Assembly: GCA_030407085.1 (NCBI GenBank)
Contig: CM059585.1
Location: 12,517,001 to 12,581,000, forward strand
Length of the DNA: 64,000 bases
Source of the DNA: Trichopria drosophilae
Lineage: Eukaryota; Arthropoda; Insecta; Hymenoptera; Diapriidae
Direction: 5' to 3'
Made by a program: the position numbers and the translations under genes
The notes under the pieces: generated by a model
Seen by the model: the letters and a program-made list of their open reading frames with translations, nothing else
Told to the model about the DNA's origin: nothing
Database searches by the model: none
Shown here: piece by piece, positions 46,149-58,100 of the stretch
Layout of the letters: every line of letters begins with the position of its first letter
How positions within the stretch are numbered: the first letter of the stretch is position 1

Positions 46149-49100
46149 ATGGCGCCTGTCGATGGTTCACCGGCAAATAATATGGGCGGTTTTGAATTAA
46201 TTTGTTCATTAAAATCCAACGATGTCATTCCAGTTTATAAATATCGATCAACAAATACCGGCTTAAATGTTTTTATCGCCGAAATAGAAGGCCCCGTGGT
46301 CAGCGGCTTTTACTGTTTGGGTAAGTATAATTATAACCTCAAAATTTTGATATAATTGCTTCTCTTTCCAGTTTTACATGGACAACTCGTTTATTTTAAT
46401 CAATAAAATTATATTCAGGAAATTTCTACACCAATTATTTTCAGAAGGAAATTGGAACCAGTTACATTTTTTGTACTTTTTAAAATATGTAAAGAAATAA
46501 ATTTGTTATGAAAATTGTTTTATATTTATTAATACCAATATCAAAAACATTTTGCCCACTTTTTGCTAAATCGGTATTTATGCAAAATTGTCCAAAATAT
46601 TGTTGTGTAATTTAGCTACCGAAGCGCATGACGATGGTGGTTTACCGCATACATTGGAGCACCTCATTTTCTTGGGTAGCGAACAATATCCTTACAAAGG
46701 AGTTCTTGATCTCGTTGCAAATCGTTGCTTGGCATCAGGAACAAACGCTCATACCGACACGGATAATACAATATACACAATGGAAAATGTTGGTAGCGAA
46801 GGTTTCTTGACGCTTATGCCAATGTATCTCGAGCACATCCTCTACCCAACGTTAGAGGTACACTTAAAATTGTTACAACTTGCGACTATTAGTAAGTTAC
46901 ATTTTCATTTCAGCTCTCAGGTTTCTTAACCGAAGTTCACCACATTACTAGCGAAGGCGAAGATGCCGGAGTCGTGTATTGCGAAATGCAAACACGATCC
47001 AGCGAAGGTGAAACTTTGGCATACTTCGAAATGTTACGAGCAGCCTACCCTGGGAAGTGTGGTTATAAATCAAACACAGGAGGTAAGAAATTTACGAATT
47101 CTTCTATAAGTGGGTAAAATCGTTTGTTTTAAAGGGGAATTGAAGGAATTGCGAGAGTTTACGACTTTGAAGAAAGTAAGAGATTTTCATAAGGAGTTTT
47201 ATCGGCCAGAGAATTTGAGTATTATTATAACAGGACAAGTGAAACATACCGATGTGTTTAAAGCTTTGCAACCGCTGGAAGAAAACATAATGAAAAAAGT
47301 AAATAAACTATTTTTTGATGAAATTTTTCAAACGTAATAATAAAAATATTAATTAAAGGGTAATCGAGGTCCGTTTACAAGACCGTGGCAGAGTCCTGTG
47401 CCGCCGTTCACAGAAACGACTGAGGTAACCGTTTTGTATCCTTGTAACGACGAGGACAACGGACTTGTATTTATCGGTTGGCGCGGTCCCCCAGCTGCGG
47501 CAGGTCACTACGATCTGACAGCTTGCAGTTTACTTCTGAAGTACCTTACAGACACGGCTAGTAGTCCCCTACAAAAGAATTTCGTTGAAATCGACGATCC
47601 TTACGCCAGTAACGTAACTTATTCCCTGATCGAAAATGCTTCGTCTTTGTTGCATTTAGTATTCGAAAATGTCCCGAAGGAAAAGATTTCTGACATCGGT
47701 TCCCATTTAATGAAAATTCTCCAAGAAGTTGCCAATGAAAATGGCATTGACATGCAACGAATGCGTACTGTTATCCACAGACACAAATTAGAAACGATGA
47801 GTAATTTAGAAAGTAAACCGCACGACGCTGTTGCTTACATGATCATCGGAGATATTCTCTTCGGAAATACTAAGGAAGACGTGAGTTACTCTGTAAATAT
47901 TAACCCGTTAAGGCCTAAACGGACACATTTTGAGCACCAGTTTAACCCTTTAAGTCCCAAATTTGCACAATTTGCACATGGAATTCAACATCGTTTTATG
48001 TATAAAATAAAAATTAAAAAAAAATGGAAACATCTGTATCCGACTAGTTTTGAGGTCGCTCTTTCGATTGGTGCTACTAAAATTTTCGAAAAATGACGTT
48101 TAACACATTTTTTTTACAAAAATACTAAAAAAAACGTGATTTTTTAGCTACAATTTTTTTTTTAAATGCATTTTTAACTATGATATCGGTTTCAGATCAC
48201 CTTCTAATCTGTCAGAAACGTGTTCCCGATTGTTTTACTTCAAAATTATACATTCACATATTTTGATTTATTTTGTTTTTCAAAATGGCGTCTGAATGTT
48301 GAAAATTTTTGAAAGTAAAGAAAATGCTATTATTTCGGATCTGCTTTTCTTTGTAGTAAAATCGTCGAAATAAGTTAAACTCAAATCTTGGGTCAGTTTA
48401 CCGAAATTCAAAATGGCGGATCCAATATGGCGGACCCGTTATGTAAAATTTCACATTTCTGGAAAAATACTATCGTATTCCACTCGGATTTTCAAGTCAA
48501 CATTATTCTTGAGATTTTTTTGATTATATAAATGGTTTTTGTGACAGTCGCCATCTTGAAATTGGATTTTATGGGATATTACTGCTTCCGTAAATCAAAA
48601 TAGGTCATACAAAACTCGTAATAACTTATTTGTACGATTTTAATACAAAGAAAACCTAACAGATCGGAAATAATAGCATTTTCTTCACTTTCAAAAATTT
48701 TCAACGTTCAGACGCCATTTTGAAAAACAAAATAAATCAAAATATGTGAATGTATAATTTTGAAGTAAAACAATCGGGAACACGTTTCTGACAGATTAGA
48801 AGGTGATCTAAAACCGGTATCATAGTTAAAAATGCAATTAAAAAAAAAATTGTAGCTAAAAAATAGTGTTTTTTTTCAGTATTTTTGTAAAAAAACTGTG
48901 TTAAACGTCATTTTTCAAAAATTTCGCGTCCATGGATCCTTAGGATTGAAACGTACCATGTTCTAATTTGAATTTCAAGATGTCGACTCCCAAAATCGCG
49001 CCTAGAAACTCAAAAATCTTTTTAAAACTTGACAAATTTTTTTCTTAAAAACTGTAGACTTTAGAGAAAATTTCCTAAGAAAAAAAATGTCTTAGAATTG

Positions 49101-52100
49101 GTTAAAGAGCCTTCTCAAATTTTATCACAATGTATTGATACACTTTTTGGTTTTTTAAAAATTAAAAAAATCGAAATTTTTTAAAAATTCATTGAAAAAA
49201 TCTGAAAAAATTTGACAAGCTTCTTTAACCCTTTAACTCCCAATGGTTTCGATGGAAACCACTTTTGTAACATTCATAACTTTGTCAAAAATTAATCAAT
49301 TTTTCAGTTCTAAAAGCCAATTATCCACAAATTTATATTACTTTTTAAAAAAAAATTACAGTGCAATAAATTTACAACAATCTTATAATTATATTAAAAA
49401 AAATGTTTTTGCTAAGGGTTGTTAAAAAAAGTAAAAATTGTTAAATTACTTCAGGTAAGGCTCATGAAAATGACTACTCGGGGATTTTCGGGGTCGCTGA
49501 TTACAAATCTGATGTTAGTTTTTCAAAACTCAAAATGGCGGATCCAATATGGCAGACGAAAATATTTGAAAATTGAGCTAGACTCGTGAAAATTACCAGC
49601 AGATTAACTGAAAAGAGAAAAACTAACATCATATTCGTAATCAGCGACCACATAAACCCCCGAGTAACGAATTTCAAGTGAATCCAATGAAATTTTAAGA
49701 AAGTCGTCCGCCATATTGGATCCGACATTTTGAAGTTTGAAAAACTAACCTCAGAAACCTCGAAAGGTTCAGCGACCTCAAAAACCCTTATTTCCTTGAA
49801 AAATATGGACTTTAAAGAAAATTTGCTAAGAATAAAAACGTCTTAGAATTGGTTAAAGAAGCTTCTCAAATTTTTTTCAGATTTTTTAAACAACTTTTTT
49901 AAAAATTTCGATTTTTTTAATTTTCAAAAAATCAACAAGTGTATCAATACATTGTGATAAAATTTGAGAAGGTTCTTTAACCAATTCTAATACATTTTTG
50001 TTCTCAGCAAATTTTCTCTAAAGTCTATAGTTTTCAAGAAAAAAATTTGTTAAGTTTTACAAAGATTTTTGAGCGTCTAGGCGCCATTTTGGAAGTTGCC
50101 GTCTTGAAATTCAAATTAGAACACGGTACGTTTTAATCCTAAGGGTCCATGGACGCGATATTTTCACCTTAGACGTGTTTTCTAAACCAATTTTCAGGCG
50201 AAAGTGATGTTAGAATGAAAAATAAATGTTTAAAAACCATGTTTTTTTTACAAACAAACGTGTATAACTTTTTTGCTTTTCATTTTATCGAAATTTTATT
50301 GAAAGATTCTGAAAGAGCATATAATTTTACGTCAGAAATAGTGGGAGTAAAATTTTTCCAAATGCCTTTATATACAAATTATCGACGTTTAAACTGATGC
50401 TCAAAATGTGTCCGTTTAGGCCTTAATGGGTTAAATCGTCTAATTTTGAAACATTGCAGTTAGCTACCAGACTTAACGAAATAGAAATTTTTGAAAAACT
50501 TAAATTGGAACCAGTGTCGTACTGGCTGGACATTTTGAAGAAGTATTTCATCGCAGCGCCCAGAGCTGTCATTAAAGGTATTCCGAGTATCGCAAAACAC
50601 GAAGAACTCACCGCAAAGGAAAAGAAACGCATAGAAGATCAAAAGAATTCGTTAGGTGCGGACGGTTTGTCGAAAAAAGGAAAGGAACTCCAGGAAGCCA
50701 TTTTGAAAAATGAGGTACAGAAAATGTTCTTTCGTGACTGGAATAAATTTTAAAATTTTGTTTTTTTAGACACCGATTCCAGATGAAATTTTGTCGTCAG
50801 TGCCGATACCGAGTACGGAATCCATCAAATTTTATGACATTAGAACCCACACGACAGAGACGGAACAACATCCAAAGTTCCAAGTCGACAAACTACCGTT
50901 TTACACTTATCTGAATAATATCAAGACAAATTTCGTTTACGTATGTATCCTTTTGTTCTTTTACCATAAATTGGGTTAGGTTCGGTTATAAGGTTAGGTT
51001 AGGTTAGGTTAAGTCAGGTTAGGTTAGGTTAGGTTTAGGTTAAGTCAGGTTAGGTTAGGTTAGATTTTTGTATTATTTTGTGTGTATAATATATAAGAAG
51101 TAAACAAATTACAAATTCAAAATGGCGGACGAATTTTAAAAAATTGTTGAATTTTAATATAACTTCGTATTTAAGGGTTTTTGGGGTTGCTGATGGGGAA
51201 TCTGAAGTCAGAATTACAAAATTCAAGATGGCGGATACAACATGGCGAATGAATTTTGTTAAAATTGTTGGATTTTATTGTAACTTCGTATTTAGGGTTT
51301 TTTAAGGACGCTGATTACGAATCTAAAGTCATAATTACAAGATTCAAAATGGCGGATCCAATATGGCGGACGAATTTTTAAAAAATTGTTGAATTTTAAC
51401 CCCGAAGACGTCTAAATACCAAGTTTTATTAAAATCCAATTTTTTTAGGTGGAAATTCATTCGTAGGAGGGTCAATGTGGTCAAATCTCATAAATTTAAA
51501 TATTTATATCTTCTTTAAAAATCATCGTAAATTAACTTAAAAAAAAGGGTTTTAAAGCTCACAATTCATACTGTGTGAAGGCAATATAAAAAATTAAAGA
51601 AAAAATTTCAGTTTTCCAGAAAAAAATTCTAAAAAAATGGCAAAAATAGGGGAGAGTCAGGTAGGCCCCGCAGCAAACGAAACTTCATTGAAATTCATTG
51701 AGTGATTTTGAATGAATTTCAATAGATTTTAATTGGTTTTCTTAACCTTTTCAGTCCCAGTGGTACAACAGTGTCCCACCTACATGCTATTAACTTTTCA
51801 ACGTTTATGAGCAATTCCCTAGCGATTTCGTTGAGGATTTTTGTTCCTGGCCTTCCTAAGACTCCAATAAATGTTAACAAATAATAATATTGCACAATTA
51901 TTTAAAATAATTATTGATATACACAAATTACTTTTAAAAAAAGCATAAATTTCAGAAGAAATTCATGCTAGGATGAAGTAATAGGTTTCATTTTGAGATA
52001 TTTGGTACAAAGGGGTTTTCGAGGCTGCTGATTATGAATCAGGTGTTAGATTTTCAAAATTCAAAATGTCGGATCCAATATGGCCGACCAAACATTTGAA

Positions 52101-55100
52101 AAAACGGTCATGTTTTCTCATATTTGGTATATAGAGGTTTTCGAGGTTGCTGATAACAAATCCGGTGTTAGATTTTCAAAATTAAAAATGGCGGATCCAA
52201 TATGGCCGACCAGACATTTGGAAAGTGGTAATTTTGTCTGATATTTGGTATATAGGGGTTTTCGAGGATACTGATTACGAATCCGGTGTTAGATTTCCCA
52301 AATTAAAAATTGGCGGATCCAATATGGCCGACCAAAAATTTGAAACAACAGTCATATTGTCTCATATTTGGTATACTGAGGGTTTGAAGTAGTTGATGAC
52401 GTATCTGATGTTAAGTTTTCGAAATTTAAAATGGCCGAGCTGACGTGGTAGATGAAAAATAAAACGAAATATATTTTATCAGAAATTTGTTTTGGAGTAT
52501 TTGATCACAAATAATTGAAATATTCTAGATTGCTATGAAAATGCTTGTATGTGGATTTCTATCTTTCATAATTATAATTTAATTTAACACTTTTTTTATT
52601 GTGTATGTATTTGCTAATTTTATTGGCAACAGCTCTCAGTCAAAACCAGAGACACGAACGAGGACGTGGCTGATGAGGTGTCCATTTTTTTCTTTATTTT
52701 TAAGAATTTTATTATTTTTTTTTTATGTTTTTAAGATTTTTAAATACTTTTTTGGTGTTGGTCGGCCATATTGGATCCGCCATTTTGAATTTTGAAAATC
52801 TGACTCCGGATTCGGAATTAACACCCTCGAAAACCCCTATATAAAACCCCTAAATATCAATAGAAATCTATTCAACAGAGCTGTAACCAATGATTTTCTG
52901 TTGTTTTAAAATCATTGATTTCAGTACGTGCTTATTATATTATTGGAATTCATTCAATTTCATTGGCTTTTGCATTTTTTAATGATTTTGTATTAATAAA
53001 TGGTTGTACATTTTATATATTAATTTGTCTAATTATTTATTATTACATTATGATACATCTTGTCATATACGAAGGAAATATTATTGCTAACATTTAAATT
53101 GTAGTCATTTTCGAAAAAGTTGGAATAATTTATATTTATTAATTAAAATCTTTTAGAGTAGATTAAACTATCTTAACCCTTTGAGGGGCACATTTTTCTG
53201 ATGTGCGAATTTATTAAATCATAGGTAATCTTTATGTCTTTGGGATCACTGAGCACGAATCTGAGGTCAGATTCTGAAAATTCAAAATGGCGGAAAGTAT
53301 GGCTGATAAATTTTTTAAATATCTATTGGTTTTCCTGAAATTTGGTAACTAAGGGTTTTTTCGGTCGCTGTTGACGATTCTGAGGTCAAGTTATTTATCC
53401 AATTTGTACAAAATATCGCACACAGGGGTCGTTTATCCTGAAAATTTCCGAATATCCAGTTTCATCTCGTTGAAGCAACTATTTACATGTCAGTCCGCCA
53501 TCTTCGGTACGCCATTTTGAATTTTGAAAATCTGAGATTACATTGATAATTAGCAACCCCAAGAGCCGTTGAATAAAAAATTTCAGTTACTTTCCATGTA
53601 GAGAAAAAAGTATGATTCAAAGGATTTAAAAAAAATATATTTCTTGTTTTTTTTTTTTTTTTAAATAGTAAGCAAAAAATTCTGAATAAAATATATGTGC
53701 TATAAAAATTTCTAAAACTGTCTAAAGAATACGTGAAAAAATTTTCCGAGTCTCAGCTATCAGCACTCCTGAGAAAACGATTTTTTTCTAAAAAATACGC
53801 ATTTTTTCACGTTAATTGTTTACAATAAACATATAAATAAATGAATTTTTCACCAATTTCTAATAATTTATACTCCCAAGAGTCCAAAAAGTATAGATAT
53901 GCTTGCAGAACATTCAAAAATATAACGGAAATTTTTAAAAAACTAAGACAAAAAAGATGGTACATATATGTACCACCGCCCCTCAAAGGGTTAAGGAGGC
54001 ACCATTAAGTAGTAATCAAAGCTAAAAAAATGTAAATTAAAAAGTTCTGACTCGTTTTTTTTTTAATTCGAGCTTCATAAAGGCAATTCTAACCATTATT
54101 TACTATCTTCTAAAAAGAATAAAAAACAATTAAAGAGAATTGGCCGAAAATTTTCTGCAATACATGATTTTTCGATATTCGAGAAAATTCTCGGTCAAGT
54201 CTCGACAAATTTCTTTGATTTTTTTTTAAGAGAGCATACCAAATTGTTAGAATTGCCTTTATGAAAGTCAAATTTTGAAACTTTGATTTAGTAATTTTTA
54301 ATTTAGATTTTTCATTACTACTTTCATCTAAATTGATTTAAAAATTTAAAAAATTTGGGTGAACATAAAAACACATTTTTTTAAAATTACGGACGGATTT
54401 AAAGACATTAAATTTAAGAAACAAATTTTTTACATTTTGTATTCCAACGCCGCTGACTTCCGCGTCAAAAGTTACTCAAGAACGAATTTCTTTGACCCAT
54501 TAAAATTCGCTTTATTAATTTAAACATTCAAAAAAAGTTTGGTGAACAGAAAAACGTATTTCCGAAATAATTACACGTGGATTTTAAAAAATTCCATTTC
54601 TTTTCAAGGAAAAAATTGTTTTGGGTCAAAAAATTTGTTTGCAATTTTTATTACACTATCTTTGAATTCCTCATAAAAAAATTACTAAAGAACCAACTTT
54701 TTGGTATTTTTTGAACGATTGTTTCGTTTAAATATTTTATTTCCATTCAAAATCATTTACCTCCCAATCTTGCTGTTGGTAATAACCGATTCGATTTCAT
54801 TCATATCATTTGCATTTTCATCTAATTTTTTTTCGATTCAAAATCATTAAATTGTCCTGTAATAATTAACTATCCATTCAAATTCATTAGTGGCAAATGT
54901 AACTATTTTTCCATTGAAATTCATTGAATGAAATCATTTCTTCATTCCACTAATTTCCCATTCAAAATCACAAAATCGAACAACTTTTTATGAACTATTA
55001 ACCATTAAAAATCTTTGAAACACATTTTCTCATTGAAATTCATTGCCAAAGCTAAGAAAACGAAAGAAGTGATGCAGTGAATGAATTTCAATGGATCTTC

Positions 55101-58100
55101 AATGAATTTTCCTTTGCTGGGCCGACCACCTTAGGTTTTTGGCATATAACTTATTCTTCAACAATTAATAGAAAGTATTAAAAATAATATTTGTGTCATA
55201 TTGAATGCATCCATGAAGAATTTGAAGACAAATTAGCGAATCTGTTATAGAAATTCATCCTTTTCGTTCATATGTTATTAAATAACAATTTTTCATAAAA
55301 AACTCATATTTTTTTTAAAATTGATAATCAACAATTGAAAATCAAAGTTTTTACTTTTTTAAACCATTCTATCGTATAGAGCGTACCCGAAAATAGTAGG
55401 TTTGGATATTTTCCAAAAGATTTTCTTACTTTTTCACAAAGTTTCCTGAGCTCAAACGTAAGATACAAATTTTGCCGTTTTGTGACAATGGGTTAAATGT
55501 CATTTGTTTTTTCGTTTATTCTTCATAAAAATTCTCTTGCGAATAGACTGACACGACTACACATCGTGGCTTTATTTGTGTGAAGTGATTTATAGATTTA
55601 TTTAGGAAATAATAATTCTAATAACAGCAACGGAAATCATCAGATCTTGAGTACATAGTTTTCTACATTACATTTTACAAAAATAAAGCTATTGTTTAAT
55701 AACAATAATTTTTTAATAATAGATGAGCCGAACACTCAGAAAATTACCGAACACTCAAAATATTAACTGACAATGTCATTCATGAAACTGCGAAGGCAGA
55801 AGAGCAAAAAACATTGTTTATGTTCAATAGTTTCAAAAATTCCATCAACTTCTTTAACGATATGTTTATTACATTGTTTACTACATCTATTTTAAGTTAT
55901 ATAAAACAATGGAACGTGTAAATATTAATTTATTTCGAATAAAAGCCCATTATAAGTATTTAATGATGTATTTTTATAATAAACAAGTTAATTTATTGAG
56001 TGGTCGGGCTACCGGAACAGTAAAATGACGTAATCAATTTTATGAACGAAAAGGATGAATTTCTATAACAGATTCGCTAATTTGTCTTCAAATTCTTCAT
56101 GGATGCATTCAATATAATACAAATATTATTTTAAATACTTTCTATTAATTATTGAAGAATAAGTTATATGCCAAAAACCTAAGGTGGTCGGCATAGCAAA
56201 TGAAAATTCATTGAAGATCCATTGAAATTCATTCAATGCTTCACTTCTTTCGCTTTCTTAGCTTCTGCAATAAATTGCAATGAGAAAATGTATTTCAATG
56301 ATTTTTAATGGTTAGTAGTTCATAAAAAGTTGTTCGATTTAATGATTTTGAATGGGAAATTAGTGGAATGAAGAAATGATTTCTTTGAATGAATTTCAAT
56401 TGAAAAGTCGGAATAGAACAATTGCAATTTGAATGAATTTCAATGGAAAAATTGAATTAGTTCATTTTTACAGGATGACAAATTTATTGATTTTGAATCG
56501 AAACAAAAATTAGATGAAAATGCAACTGATATGAATGAAATCGAATCGGTTATTACCAACAGCGAGATTGGGAGGTAAATGATTTTGAATGGAAATAAAA
56601 TATTTAAACGAAACAATCGTTCAAAAAATGCCAAAAAGTTGGTTCTTTAGTAATTTTTTATGAGGAATTCAAAGATAGTATAATAAAAATTGCAAACAAA
56701 TTTTTTGACCCAAAACAATTTTTTTCTCGAAAAGAAATGGAATTTTTTAAAATCCATGCGTAATTATTTCGGAAATAAGTTTTTCTGTTCACCAAAATTT
56801 TTTTGAATGTTTAAATTAATTTAGCGAATTTTAGTAGGTCAAAGAAACCCAAAAAAGGGTTTGAGTAACTTTTGACACGGAAGTCAATGGTGTTGGAATA
56901 AAAAATGTAAAAAATTTGTTTTGTAAATTTAATTTCTTCAAATCCATCCGTAATTTAAAAAAATGTGTTTTTATGTTCACCCAAATTTTTTAAATTTTTA
57001 AATCAATTTAGAAAAAAGTAGTAATAAAAAATCTAAACCATTCTATTGTATAGAGCGTAACCGAAAATAGTAGGTTTGGATATTTTCCAAAAGATTTTCT
57101 TTTGTGTAAATTATTCCAGTAAATTAATACCAGAAATATTCAATTATTTCAGTAAAAATGTACTTAAATATAATATATTTGTTTAAAATAACTATAAAAA
57201 AGGTTAAATATGAAAAAATAATGTTTTTAATTTTAAATATGAAAATAGTAGGTTTGGATATTTTCCAAAAGATTTTCTTACTTTTTCACAAAGTTTTCTG
57301 ACCTCAAATGTGAGATACAAATTTTGCCTTTTTGGAACTTAATGGGTTATGCTTAATTTCATTACCGAAGTCAAATTAGCTTTAATAATTGTTAAAAATG
57401 GTTTCCCTAATCATTTTTGGGACATTTAACCTGGAATTAATCAAAATCCTGACGTCATGGACCATTTTGAACCACAAATTCGTGTTTAGCGAGCAAAAAC
57501 CTACAAGAATCACCCACAATCATTTTAAAAACTAAAAAAATTTAAATATTGTAGACCTGTGTAATTGTTATGTTCAATTATTTTATTTAAATGCATTATT
57601 TTTTATTCGTTTTGAAGTAATCATGTGATAACATTTTAAAAATATAAAGTTCAAGCAAGTTCAAAGACAAAACTAAAAAAAAAAAATAATAAATAAAATG
57701 TCGTATGGTATAGTCGTAGTACCATTTCGTAATCTGTTACGCAGATGATAGCAACGATGGACACATCGACAATACCAGTGGAACACAGACCATACATTCC
57801 ATTGCTTCTGGAGACAATTCTCGAATCTCCGATCGAAAGAGATGGAAAATTAATTCCTTACGAAACCGTAGTCGCCGAGCTCGAATCCGATACTGTTGCA
57901 ACAAGTACCAGAATCGGTTGCGAGTCATCCTCAAGATTTTCCTGCGGTTCCTTTAACAACACTGCCATGCTGATACTACAAATGGAAGAAAGTAAATACG
58001 GTAAAGGAGTAAGATGGATCAAAGAGATTCTTTACAAGACCGTCCTCACTGCCGAACGATTAAAAATAATTGCATTAAAAATGATCAACGACGTCGCTCA

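Noticed and set aside
51746..57350. A single large TTAA element spanning most of M16 intron 7
   Set aside because: The left end (TTAACCTTTTCAGTCCC) and the candidate right end (ACTTAATGGGTTA) do not match as inverted repeats.
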